A stretch of DNA of 64,000 bases from Agaricus subrufescens (lineage: Eukaryota; Basidiomycota; Agaricomycetes; Agaricales; Agaricaceae). The stretch is from the NCBI GenBank assembly GCA_029945375.1, contig JAQOTE010000037.1, positions 124,001-188,000 of the forward strand, in the 5' to 3' direction. Of the stretch, positions 1 through 11,120 are shown piece by piece. Both the position numbers and the translations under genes were made by a program. How positions within the stretch are numbered: position 1 is the stretch's first letter; every line of letters begins with the position of its first letter. Under the pieces are notes generated by a model. It was not told the origin of the DNA, did no database searches, and worked only from the letters and a program-made list of their open reading frames with translations.

Positions 1-107
1 AAATCAGACCAAGAAATTAACATTAGTAGTCGGAAAGCACCCCTATCTTGAAAGATCCATGTTTGGCTGCATGAAACACACAACAGTAAAATTGGCTCTA
101 CTACTGA

Positions 108-851
108 CTAAGAAGGATACATTCCAAAGTTCGTTACATCTACTTCAGCATATTTCAGGAATATGTCTTTGTGATCGCCATAAGCATATTCTGCGCTCCA
201 TTTGAGGGGCACCCAGGTTTGGGCACAGGGATCGAATGCATGTACGTCATGAGGGTATTTAATACCTTTTTCCTTCAACAACACGCGATAATCCACAAGT
301 CGGATAGGCTTGGTGGAATCGCTTAAGAAAGGGATGAGAACTGGGGATTCCTCAGACTATAATAGTTAAATTTAGTTATTATTAAATGGAGAGAGAGAGA
401 TTATACCTTAATCCAAAAGACGAAAACCTTCACAACCGGGCGGTTCTCAGCGGACTGTGCTACGGCTGACGCGCCTCCCGCCCGCTTTGGCGCTAGAGAC
501 CGGCGTTTATCAATGAGAGCACGGAATTCCTCATTATTTTTGACGAGGTCGTGGACGTCTATAGTTGATCTAGAGAAATAAATCCGATTGCATGCCTTGC
601 ACTGGTGATATTGGTTATACAAGCGACAGAACAAAGTACAAAGAACTTACGAAGGAGAACCACTTCCCGGCATGAGACAAGGAAGGATCGCTTTGGCTTG
701 TACATAGCCTCTTCGATCTCAATGAATGTTTTGGGCAGAGAGAACCAGAGGGAGGGGCCCCCGCTTGTTTCAGCAGAAACTTGCGGATTTTCGCTTCGTT
801 CTCCCTTCGGAGTACGGTGACACTTTCCTGGGTCGACTTAGAGCGTTGCAT
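108..851 (-). CDS. hypothetical protein, three exons
   Basis: I do not recognise this protein. Reading the minus strand, an exon from 851 to 651 (67 codons) joins in frame across a 49-base GTAAGT...CAG intron to an exon starting at 601 with Cys-Lys-Ala-Cys. A second intron (GTATAA...ATAG, near 410-361) joins to a last exon that ends at a stop at 108. The last exon reads as a globular, aromatic-rich segment with no membrane span or signal peptide. The first exon also has another open frame that looks at least as protein-like, so its frame and the true start are uncertain. It is divergent from the gene at 1174, sharing the 852-1173 interval. Confidence 0.4.
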
Positions 852-1173
852 GGAGTTTCAGCTTCATGCGATGGTAGTTAATATAAGTTACTAAAACCCC
901 GACACATACGTTTAATCTCATTCAATTCCCTAGACTTATAGCTTAGGCCTAGATTTACTGTCGATCTGTCTGAAGAGATTTGTAGTTGAGACCTAGATAT
1001 GTTGCTGATCATTCTGAAATTTTTTTGGGTGCAGGGTCGACGGTCATCTCATTGTAAGGCTAGCTTGGTCAATAAGTAAAAGAAAAGACAATATTTGTAC
1101 AAAAAATAATGCTCGGCCGAACTATATTATTGGTCTCGATAGAAGTTTCGAGTACCAGAGTCCACCCCGCACG
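852..1173. other. intergenic, probable divergent promoter region
   Basis: AT-rich 322-base gap between two divergent genes. I see no open frame, repeat or RNA gene. By position it should hold both promoters. Confidence 0.3.
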
Positions 1174-2100
1174 ATGCACTACATCCTCTTAGGAAACGAG
1201 ACGGCGCCTCCTGTTTGCCGCGACTCAGTCATTAGGGTCGAGAATACTCTCCCCGTCACTACCGACGATACCGAATCACCTGGGACCCCAAGTGATGATA
1301 GGAGTTCCCCTTTCCCTCCCCTTCTTTCTTCTTCTGACCTCCCGGATATCGAGGAGTTTCTGGAGTACCACAAACAGTTGCGATTATCCAGGGAGAGGAG
1401 GGCCAGCTTGTCATCCCTCCCAAACTCTTCCCTTCCGTCTTCTCCTGTCGCCGAGAGAGGTTCTTCGCCAGAAGAAGACTCGGTTCCCGGTGTTATCTAT
1501 TTCTATGAAAAGGTACTCACTTCCTCAATCATTTACCAATCCAATTACTTATTCTACTAGGCCGGAGAGGAACCCTCTCACTTTGAGATACCTTCGAGCA
1601 GCGGGTTTTTCTGTCCTATCAACAGCTTGCCCTTTCTTGATCAAACCCGAATCATCACCCACCCTCTCAAGGTATACGATACAATGAAAGGGGGCTTCGT
1701 CGATCTACCCCCTACCGCATTCTGGCGCCAGTATTCCCGTAGCCAGTACTTGATCGTGAAGGAAAAAATTATCGCGAACCGTGATTGCCCCGGGCTTAGC
1801 ATACTAATTAGGAATCTTGAGGACCCTGTTGATCTTATGTCCCGGGATGATGTATGCCGTGATAGTTGGCAGCGAAGTCAAGTCAGACCTCCTCGAGTCC
1901 CCTCACCGGAGTTGGTCCGATTCCATCAACTCTCATACGCTGATATAGGCATCCAAACGATTGAGCCAACCGAGGGGAAGAAGCGGAAATGCGACGAAAT
2001 CGAGATTAATGGTTTCGAGCCGCTTCGTAAGGTTTCAAGGTTGTTGGTAGGGGGGAGTGGTGATTCCTTCAATGACCCGATTGTTCTTATGGGTGATTAA
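1174..2100 (+). CDS. hypothetical Ser/Pro-rich protein with nuclear-type basic motif
   Basis: Two exons, 1174-1512 and 1561-2100, join in frame across a 48-base GTACTC...TAG intron to give about 292 residues. The N-terminal third is rich in Ser, Pro, Asp and Glu and looks disordered. The second exon is more ordered, with the segment LPPTAFWRQYSRSQYLIVKE. A short basic cluster, KKRK, near residue 250 could be a nuclear localisation signal. There is no signal peptide, membrane span or known catalytic motif. I do not recognise the family; it is probably lineage-restricted. The start is the first ATG of the open frame. Both splice sites fit the consensus and the frame is kept, so I believe the gene is real, but its function is unknown. 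Confidence 0.55.
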
Positions 2101-3640
2101 CTGATGCGTTGTTGTCTTTTAGTATACATTTCTGAGTTGTCTACGTTTTTTATAATTACACGTCCCGTGTTCTCACCACTCTATACCTACTTGCTTAGCT
2201 TTCTGTTCCGTAGTTTCTGGATTACTTAGCTTTTCCATGCAGAAATCAATACTATGGAATTGTTTTTATCATAACATGCAAGTGGGAACTGATGATGATA
2301 CTCAGCCCCGGTAAACAAGGTTATGGTTTTGAAAAAATAGAAAATGATTGAAATAATCGGAGTATTTGTGGCCGCATTAAGGTAAATGTGTTGATTCAAA
2401 TTAGTTGCATGTCATCGCAACGTATCAAGGATATAGAATCTGTCAGAATAAGTTGAAGTCTAAAAAAAGAAGCCGTACTTGATAGCATAGTAATGCCCAA
2501 ATAGCGTGTATATCTTAGTAACTGAATCATCTTGATGTGTACGACGGAGTCCGATTGAGACGTACACAGTCAAAATTCGGGCCTGGGCATGTCAAACGAT
2601 TCGACAATTCGATGTATCGAGTATAGTCTATTCCACCCTCTCACCTCCGATTGGCTTGAAAGTTTGTCTTTACCAAACGACTTAGGGCGATGATTCCTCA
2701 ATTCCTATCAGGAAAATTTTTGTCGGTTTACGCAATGACATTCATGGTTGCGAGCCTTGTACCATGTGTTGCTCAATCAACTCACTAGACCTATTCAGCT
2801 GAGGCGGGTGAGCTCTCTCAATTCTAATCATCAGGGAAGAAACTTACCTAATAACTAGATGTATTGAATTGTTAATTCTTATCAGTGAAAAAATGGCAGT
2901 GTTATTGGATTCGGTGACAGTGTTCTTCAGGGCCACAGCTCTGTTACGGATTAATGAACCAGTAATGAACTACTATCACTACGATGATAGAGTTTGGGTT
3001 GGTTAACATCGGGGCGGGTCAGCGGGTAAATGAACGTTCGGGTGTTTTGTGTTCAGGCTTATCCAGATGGAGCATATGTAAGTTAAGGATGTTTGTTTAC
3101 AATATCACGATCCTAAGTAATAGTCTACATTCTTAGACCCTACGCGGTCCGGTACGCTATGGTGTAAAGGAGAAATCGAAATTTTCGTTCGACTGAATGA
3201 ATAGCTTCGTAGCTTTACGGCCGGTTACAATCTTCCACATGACCGTGCCAAATAAAGTGCAAACATCGGCACTGAAAGATGCCGTGATGGTAGAGGCCGA
3301 AGCCGTACCAATGCTGGGTAATAGTCACACGTGATCGGATTTGACCTACCCGTGAGCTACGAACGAACAACACTCCCATCAAAAGATTTTGTATCTTTTT
3401 CACCTACGTCCATCATCGGAGGAGTTTTGTTGGAAATACCGAGTAGATAGCATTCGTAGGCTTCAAATCTTAGTTTCCAGTCGTGAATCGATATATAATT
3501 CTTCGAGTAAATATCTTCGAAGTCATTTTCAACGTGTAGCGAGCCGCTAAGGATAGCTTTATCAATGGTATGCCTGGTCCATTTCGTCTGATTAGTCTTG
3601 AGGCTTATAGGTAATGGGCATTTAGAGGCAGACATCAGAA
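2101..3640. other. long intergenic stretch, no clear gene
   Basis: AT-rich with scattered stops in all frames. The only longer frame is on the minus strand at 3357-3635 (92 codons), followed by another short minus frame to 3215 with a possible small intron near 3340. The two do not join cleanly, and nothing in them is recognisable. I treat this as non-coding or a decayed gene. Confidence 0.3.
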
Positions 3641-3647
3641 GTACCGC

Positions 3648-6026
3648 AATTCATTGACTATGAGGCAGTGGAGCATGATGGAGAGGAAACCAGTGAAGAA
3701 GAGGATGACTGTAAGCATCACCAGCTATAGCCCAGGGATCTAAACCTATGACTTATAGGTGCCGGATTTATTGTATCGTCCGACGAGGACGGGGACGATT
3801 TACAAGATGTTACCGGCTTCAATCACCGCTTAGGTTTGCAGGAGGAGGCGGCCAGCAGAACCGACGAATTTTTATCCTCATTAGCCGAAAAGTATACACA
3901 GCCTCCCGCACACGCTTCATCGAGGGGAGAACCATCGGAAGAAAATAGACTTCATCGCCAGGATGATTGGGAAACATGGGAGGTCCCTGTGAATGTAAGC
4001 CGTCACTCGCTTCATTGAGACGTTAACTTATCCAATCAAGGTTGGATCAGAATCACGATGCGCGTTTCGTATACTCCAGCGGTGCACGCAAGGCATGTAT
4101 GTGCACATGTTACCTCCTCGCAGCGCATTTGCTCCTATTGGGATCATCGGAAGAATTTATGTGGAGGCTAAACGACTAGCAGACGTCTATACCATCTGCA
4201 GAGGAATGTCAGGTGTGCGGTGGTGGGAGGGCAGAAAGATAGATAATCTCGACGCCATGAAACTTCTTCAGCGTCAGATGCCCGCATTCAATCCCGAGAA
4301 GAATGGTTGGGTGCGTCTGAAGAAAAAACCCTATACGCGCGATGTTGCTGTCATCCGCGAAACTCTACCCAAAGGCCGATTAGAAGTCATCGTGGTACCT
4401 CGAATTCCTCCATTAAAGAAGGCTCTTCAAGATCAAAACTCAGAAATTAGAAGGCGTACAAAACCTTTCGCTCAACCTGTTGATTTGAAGGCTTTGGCCA
4501 AGTCAGGTCGTCGTCTACGTGTTGAGGGAACTGGCAACTCTGCGACGTACCGCTACCGCCAACGCGTGTTCGATTCTTCCGGGTATCTCTTACTCACTGT
4601 CAATTCTGACCAGTATTATCATACTGAAGTAACTCCAAATGTTGCTGAGGTCAATCTTTTCGCAAATTGCGCCTCATTCCCCCCTCTAGCAAAGCTGAAG
4701 GCTTTCCGTTGTGCCGATAGCAACCGACTTCAAATAGGAGACCAGGTTACAATTGTTGGATCGGAACATGTCGGCCGAGTCGGTGAGGTTGAAGCTGTCC
4801 TTGATACTTATGTCCATATACGCCTTATTGATCGCTCGGAGCCAAATTTGCCCGAGTCTATTCAGATTCCCAGCTATTTCGTCCGTCGCCACTTCAAAAT
4901 TGGTGATAGTGTTCAGGTCAAGGCCGGTGAATCTACTGGATACAGTGGCTATATCGTAAAGCTCGATGATGCATTAGATCAAATGGTGATCTGCAACTCC
5001 AGCGCTGTAGTATGTAACCATTCGTAAACCACTGGCCTGGGCTCACATCCTTTCTAGCATCTAACAATTCCTTACGTATATGTCGAGTTTGTTGATCTCC
5101 GTGTCCAGCTCAGTTCTCACTCCCGAAACCCCAAAATCATCCATATCCCTCAGCATTCATATGTGATGTATCTTGATCTCCCTGTGGTTGTGCTGCGGGG
5201 ACCCCTCAAAGGCCGGTCTGGTATCATTAAAACAATAAACAGCTGCGGTGAAGCCCAAGTTGAGCTTCGGGGCTCACATCATTATAGCCATCGTCTTCAA
5301 CAACTTAATCTCCGCGCTTTGGCATTCGAGATGTAAAGTCCACCTCCGATCAATACCTTTTTTTATTTTTTTGACACATGTCTTCAGGGAAATCTGTAAG
5401 TGGTATGAAATGAAAGACAAGGATGATACGTCCCTGCATGTTGTTAACGGCATTCCGGATGATTGCTCAATGCTCCGAGACCGTGTTAGTCAGCGATCGT
5501 CGACTCCTCCCCCTGATAATCAAGTCGGGGAAGCCGATCCCTTCGGTGCCTTGTCAGCCTCTCAAGACGGCCGGGAGATCGCGCCACCAGCTATTCGTAA
5601 GTGGCGTGACTTAGTGTGTTCCATCAACGATTCATGTATTATGTAGCACTCAACTTTTGGCTCATAAGATTAAAGCACAGGGACACATTTGGTAATCTCC
5701 AAATTACGGTCCGAAGCCATGGGCAATTTGATGATGGCAAGTGGGACTGCCAAGTAGGAAACTACAAGGGGCTCGACGGGGCAAATGTTTTGGTATCCTT
5801 TCCCGAAGAGGCAAACATCCTTGTGCCCTATATTTATGTACTTCCTACCTATCCACGCAAGAAGTACGATTACGTGTTCTGTCTGTCAGAAGATCGGCAT
5901 TTCGGTACCCGCTACGTAGTCTGGGAGTTTGGTGTCATGGAGTGTAGCGTTACTGCATTTCGGGGGGGGAACAAAGGGAGAGCTATTCGAAAGGTTTCAA
6001 CGATCGAATTAGCTCTAGCGTCTTAA
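3648..6026 (+). CDS. SPT5-like KOW-domain protein
   Basis: Looks like a divergent relative of the transcription elongation factor Spt5, which binds RNA polymerase II through an NGN domain and KOW modules. Exons: 3648-3710 (5' end open), 3759-3994, 4041-5009, 5058-5332, 5388-about 5600, 5681-6026. An acidic start (FIDYEAVEHDGEE, then GFIVSSDEDGDD) matches the acidic N-terminus of Spt5. An NGN-like segment follows (IYVEAKRLADVYTICRGMSG, then a WVRLKKKPYTRDVAVI strand). Three KOW motifs come next, for example IGDQVTIVGSEHVGRVGEVE, IGDSVQVKAGESTGYSGYI and VVLRGPLKGRSGII. No in-frame ATG precedes 3648, so the first exon is missing or further upstream. The last splice junction keeps frame only with a weak GTGGCG donor. 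It lies directly upstream of a KDZ transposase gene on the same strand. Confidence 0.65.
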
Positions 6027-6120
6027 CAATGTGAGAGTATACTGTATCAAAGATGTTTTGTATGATTTATTCCCAACTCGAGCGATGATGGTACGACAAT
6101 TTTGATTTCTTTCTAACTCA

Positions 6121-9100
6121 ATGCCAGGTCACAAGCGCAAGCGAGGAAATCCGATGCCTGGCATCGTCCCTCTCAAGGTTGCGGAGCCTTTGCCTTCGGC
6201 AAAAGTACTAAAAACTTTGCATGAGGAACAGAGGTCGACGACAGAAACAGTTAATTCTATACCTACGGTTACTGCGCCAAGTGTTGAAGTGTTTGAAGTG
6301 TTAGAACGTCCAGAAACACAGGCGAGTTTTTCTCACTATCTTCTGTCTTAGACTGACTCATACTCCAGGGAGCCTCGTCAAAAATGGAACCGTTTTCATC
6401 TGAGGTATTAAAGGATTTCCAGAGTGCAATATTATCTCTCGAGGCTGATGAAGGAGTGGGCGATCGGTGCCCTTTATGTATGACTGAGGCCAATAACGAA
6501 CGGAGGGCCATCTACCGATGCCTCGAGTGCTTTACTCACAGGCCAATTTGCTCTCATTGTATAGTGGAACGCCACCACCACCACCCCTTTCATCGTATTC
6601 AAAAGTGGACCGGACATTTCTTCGAGAAGATAGCCTTGAACGATCTTGAATATATCTTATTTCTGGGTCATCAAGGCGACCGTTGTCCGAATAACATCGA
6701 TGGTCCTAAATCTTTTGTTGTGGTACACACGAATGGTACTCACGACTGCAAAATATTATACTGCCATTGCGAACTCCTGTATCGTCGGCACGATAAAGCG
6801 CTACAGTTAATCCGCCATCAACTTTTCCCTGCATCACTCGACCGTCCGCAAACATTATTCACCTTCGCAGTTCTTGATGATTTCGATCGGCATTCGCTCA
6901 ACGCGAAGTCATCAAACTACGACTATTGTAAAACTCTCCGAGACTTAACCAATGCAGCATTTCCAGGGGAAGCACACGTAAGTTCATGTTATCATTTGTG
7001 TTGCCGATTATTGAACATCCTATAGGATCGCTATAAGGAGTTCCAGATTGTGATGCGCCTTTGGCGTTACTTGATGCTCCGTCGTCGTTCAGGACAAGAT
7101 TTCAGAATCGATACCGTACTACCTCATAGACGAGCAGGGTGCCTCGCCCTCAGATGCCCCGCATGTCCCGAGGTTGGTTTGAACCTTGAAAGGGAGGAAG
7201 TTGATCTGGCTCGAGAAGATGACTTGTAAGTCCTACCGTAGCTTGCTCAATGTCCCTACTGAATCAAATGAACTCCTCGCCAGGCATAAATACACTCTCT
7301 TTCTCTCCGCTGATGGCAATTTTCGCCTTCAGAGAAAGAAGAAAAATTTTGATCGCTTAGACAAGCCACTCAATGCTGGAAATGGATATTTTGTAGAAGA
7401 GAGTAACTATCAACACTACACTCAGTCCCTGAAGAATGACGTCGATGTGAGTCATCCGATTGTCATTGGGTTTTGACAAACTCTCAATACTATCAGACGT
7501 CCCTTTGCGCTAAGCTCAAGGCTGTCAGGCATCAAGATCGAGCAAAGTTCAAAGATACAGAGGTATCAGGCGTTATCGCAATACAGTGCGCCCGCCACGG
7601 ATTTTACTTACCACAAGGTATGGCCGATCTCGATAAAGGAGAGGCGTGAGTGCTTTATCTATATTCCCTCTCCTTTTTGCTTAACGGCCGAAGTTACATT
7701 AAGACCGACTATGTTTTAATGCATGCCTTAGGCTCAGAGGGATTTAACCAACGGTGGATATCGCTGAGTTACGATATATGGTGCCAGTACCATATAAATC
7801 TTTCCAAGCGCGTTGAGGCTAACTTATCTAATTTCGCTCCTTTGCTCAATCGCATTCGTGGTTCTGTACCAAAAATGCACATTCATGGCCACAACGCTCA
7901 CTGTCAAGTAAACCACTCTTTCGTCTATGAACCACACTCTGGTATGACGCACGGAGAGGCGATAGAGAGCGCCTGGTCCGAGCAAAACCACGCCGCATCT
8001 TCCACGAAGGAACAAAACCCAGGCCACCGCCAAGAGACATTGGACAGTTTTAACGGTCACTATAACTTTAGCAAATTACGCCAATTATGTGAGCCATTGC
8101 ATTATCTTTTTTCTTTTTGTTGATGAAGTCGCCTGCAGCTTCTGATTTGTTGCACCGCCGTCGACGCACCCAAAAATCATATTTGGAAAAAAAAAGCGCC
8201 TTTGATACATTAACGTCTTCTATATCAACCGAGCTAATTGAGAGATGGACAGCCGCTGAAGCTCAGTCATCCAAGTCTGAGTTGTATCAGTTACAGGAAA
8301 AAGGTCAGCGGTCCTTATCTTATCTTTTTGTGCTTACGTTGTCGTTGGGCGCAGTGCCGAATCGGCAAGCAAATTCGGCATCACCCGAAGCAGATACCGG
8401 AAGTATGTCTGCCGGGTTGATTAATTTTATCCGGCGTGGCCTCGAAATAGAATCTTTAATGTACGTGGTTCTATTTTTATGCAAAGTCCCCCCTAAATAC
8501 CATTACTTCGCACAGAACATGCTATCGTCAAGCAGAGACCCCCACCGAATGTGATCAATTGATGGATCTCCTCCAATCTTGGAGAGCCGACCAGCGCGTA
8601 CTCTTCCCTATCCTAATACATCTCCTACCTGCCAGTGACGACTCACTTGCGACTGCTAAACTTTGGTTACCATCATCATTCACAGCAGATGAACGCCAGG
8701 TATACAACTTCACGAAAGCAACTGAAATAGAAGTTGCTATTCGGCGTGATCATGTCTTCAACATTCTCTCTACTTTGAGGGATACGATTCATGAAATGAA
8801 TCACACAATGACAGAGAAACGGAGAAACCCCAGTAGTCAGAGTATCGCTACACGTTCGCAATATGTAGTATCCGAGATTCGCTCCCAGATACTCGACCTC
8901 AGGCAAGAATACTGCCGTCACTTCGATATTCTGTCACGCCTGGGACCTAGGGCGACTGAAGGGCTTCAAACTTTAGAGGAGGATCAGCTATGGGGAAAAA
9001 ATATTTTTATCCCCCATGCAATGGGCGATTCAAGCAAGCAGAATCCTTGGTTTTGGTCAGCTTACCGACCAAACAGTATGTCTTCTAGTGAGTACTCATT

Positions 9101-9459
9101 AGAATGTAGGTTTTCTAATCATCGTGATTCTACCGATATTGATACAATTTATTAGTGGAGCGTGTATGGTGGTATCGTGAAAAAGCGGCCGTAGAGAGAC
9201 TGGAGGAAGAACTTGAGATTTTAGAGGAAGAATTTCGTAGGACTCACCGATCGTTTATGCGAATGAATGAGGTTTGGGAACAATTAGCCGTTCTCAATGA
9301 CAGCGTTAAAGGCTATTCTGCCTACGCTCGGCGACAGGCGAGCATGTACTCCAAACATGCTGATGAATGCCGGTCGCACTGGAAGGGGTAAGTGATCGTT
9401 TGTCCTCCATATAAGAAAACTACAACTAACTTCTCTACAAACTTAGAGGAGACTGTTGA
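6121..9459 (+). CDS. KDZ-family transposase with CxC2 zinc cluster
   Basis: Transposase of the Kyakuja-Dileera-Zisupton class, a DDE (RNase H fold) DNA transposase expanded in mushroom fungi. A basic N-terminus (GHKRKRGN) leads into a CxC2 zinc cluster around 6460-6600 (CPLC, CLEC, CSHC and a His-rich HHHHPFHRI). Catalytic-core motifs in order: SADGNFRL (first Asp, about 7310), a CARHGFYLPQG block (about 7595), SYDIWCQYHIN (second Asp, about 7767), and GEAIESAWSEQN (Glu, about 7960), followed by AASSTKE. The tail is a coiled coil, LEEELEILEEEFRRTHRSF, as in intact KDZ proteins. At least seven introns can be placed with the frame kept throughout, including joins at 6979-7025, 7230-7284, 8461-8515 and 9095-9154. 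The last exon adds Gly-Gly-Asp-Cys and stops at 9459. I found no stop or frameshift, so it may be active. I did not find its inverted ends. Confidence 0.85.
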
Positions 9460-10013
9460 AAAAACATCTTTTTACATTACCTGTTTCCTCCTGAGCTAGT
9501 GATCGTAAGTTTATAATTAATTCAACTCGAATTCAGCTGCGAAGCCCCGGAAAATTTCGGCAGTTGAATAAGCGGAAAAAGACATCAATCGTAAATGTCT
9601 AGAACTGATGATTATATTGTTTTGCTTACCGGCAGTTTGAGAACTTATTAGAGGTATGTGATACCTCTGTTATATGAACCCAACCTTAAAACAGTATACT
9701 GACGCCGTTCAGAACATGACAGTTGGGGCGAGGAGGGTACTAGCGTAACCAACAGTGGTTCGCTAGTCTTTACTCCCGGCGCCGTCTTCATTGACTGATA
9801 GCTGGGCCCTCGAGAGCCACCTCTCAGTACTCAACGGGTCGTCAAGTATCCTTCGACGACTATCACCCGCGTCCCGCGAATGGGCGTATTGAACTAGTGC
9901 CAAATTTGTGAAGTGTCTCGCGAGAAGAAAAATTGCCGCGCGAGAAAGATGTAAGTAATCACCTTCACTATCATCCATCACTCTTTCACCCTGACCACCG
10001 CTACACCGCAACG
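9460..10013. other. intergenic stretch, no gene
   Basis: No convincing frame. The minus frame at 9763-10011 is low-complexity, lacks splice support and overlaps the probable promoter of the gene at 10014. Confidence 0.3.
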
Positions 10014-10467
10014 ATGTCCTACAACCAAACCACCATTCCTGTCTACATGTACAACGAGACTTTGAAGAGAAGGACCCTTAAAAGGGACGGAGTACCGTGC
10101 GTGATCGGTCGCGCGCTTCGACTGGCATGGGCGGATATTTTGGGCCACGCGATGGCCAATGGTATCCAAGGTCCTCTACGAGGACTCATAGGGTAAGTGT
10201 ATTCCTTGTAGCCTACATTTTCAACTCTCATTCCACCTTAGAACCAGCATCCACCACGCGGCCTTCAAATACGACGCTCACAATGTGAAGCAAGTCGTGC
10301 CGCAAGTGAAGGTCGATATTTTCGACGGCAACGACCTCAAATTTGCCGCCCTCACTGTGTATACCGAGTTGGACGAGTATCGAGTTGAGTTTCTTGAAGG
10401 AACTGCGTGGGCGCATGGCGCACTTGGGGTGTTGAGAGTGGGATTTTGTGTCGAGCTCGGTGCGTAA
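10014..10467 (+). CDS. small hypothetical protein, 134 residues
   Basis: Exon 10014-10192 joins exon 10242-10467 across a 49-base GTAAGT...TTAG intron; the phase-2 join keeps frame. I start at ATG 10014 (MSYNQTTIPVYMYNETLKRR) because the earlier in-frame ATG at 9933 adds a low-complexity His/Pro stretch. The protein has a basic N-terminal half with an Arg/Leu helix (GRALRLAWADILGHAMANGI) and a strand-rich C-terminal half (VKVDIFDGNDLKFAALTVYT). There is no signal peptide. I do not recognise the family. Clean splice sites and balanced codon use suggest a real gene. It sits just upstream of the NLR cluster and could be an associated accessory gene, but nothing in the sequence shows that. Confidence 0.5.
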
Positions 10468-10599
10468 TCACCTCTTTTAAAACGTCATACATTTCTAAAT
10501 ACTCGATTAAAATGTATTCAGATATCTAAAACTGCTTGGAGGCGTATTTTCAGAACCATGTCTATATCAAAACCTAAATATATAGCCGAGATCTCTACA

Positions 10600-10780
10600 A
10601 TGTAACTTCCTGCGAATAATCACGATAGCGCCTCGATTATCACGATAACCCTCGCGTCATCGAAAAAAAAAACGCTTATAGAATACAAGCGAGCCTCAGA
10701 GTAATCGCGCGATAATCGGCAATATCGTGTTTATTCACTTTATCGTGATTCATGGCTATAGCCATGGGCGATTATCGCCG
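10600..10780. repeat. inverted-repeat-rich segment
   Basis: AATCACGATA at 10618 recurs in inverted form as TATCGTGATT at 10741, with further CGATAATCGCG-like words between them. A perfect 16-base palindrome, CATGGCTATAGCCATG, lies at 10751-10766. It could be a small non-autonomous element (MITE-like). I could not define clear ends or a target duplication. Confidence 0.35.
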
Positions 10781-10795
10781 TTAATGCGGTCCCTG

Positions 10796-10860
10796 TCCCT
10801 TATCCCGAATAGATTTCTCAGGTGGTTTCAAATATCCTCCTCAATATCCAAATCCCCGCC
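10796..10860 (+). pseudogene. relic of an NLR 3' end
   Basis: CCTTATCCCGAATAG followed by TTTCTCAGGTGG and AATATCC matches the stop-codon region and 3' flank of the NLR genes in this window (they end in PYPE or PYPQ plus stop, then a similar flank). The rest of that copy is gone. It marks the boundary of a lost NLR unit just before NLR1. Confidence 0.5.
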
Positions 10861-10935
10861 TGAGAGGGTTGTGTGCAGAAGTGAAGCAAATTTCGTGTAG
10901 CGAATGGGACAGGAAAATTCGAATACTTATATATT

Positions 10936-11120
10936 GTATGGGCATAAGGGCATTCTGGGCTGTAGTTGGCAGTGTTATCATACAAACTCGATTCCCACCG
11001 TCTATGTGTCAAGAAACAGCTTCTTAGGCGAATGCCGAGCACCCAACACATTCTTCGCGCAGGCAGTGCACCAAGGCGCATTCTTCTTTCCTTCCACCAT
11101 CACCCCTGCTTTTCTCCCTC
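10936..11120 (+). promoter_or_regulatory. NLR1 upstream region with shared blocks
   Basis: Holds an AAGGGCATTCTGGGCTGTAG block at about 10946. A leader of about 110 bases immediately upstream of the start (TATGTGTCAAGAAACAGCTTC through ATGCCGAGC and CTTCCACCATCAC) recurs, diverged, before the other four NLR genes. Conservation outside the coding part suggests promoter plus 5' leader. Confidence 0.5.

Noticed and set aside
3357..3635. 92-codon minus frame with a following short frame
   Set aside because: The two pieces do not join with a clean splice that keeps frame, and nothing is recognisable; left as unresolved.
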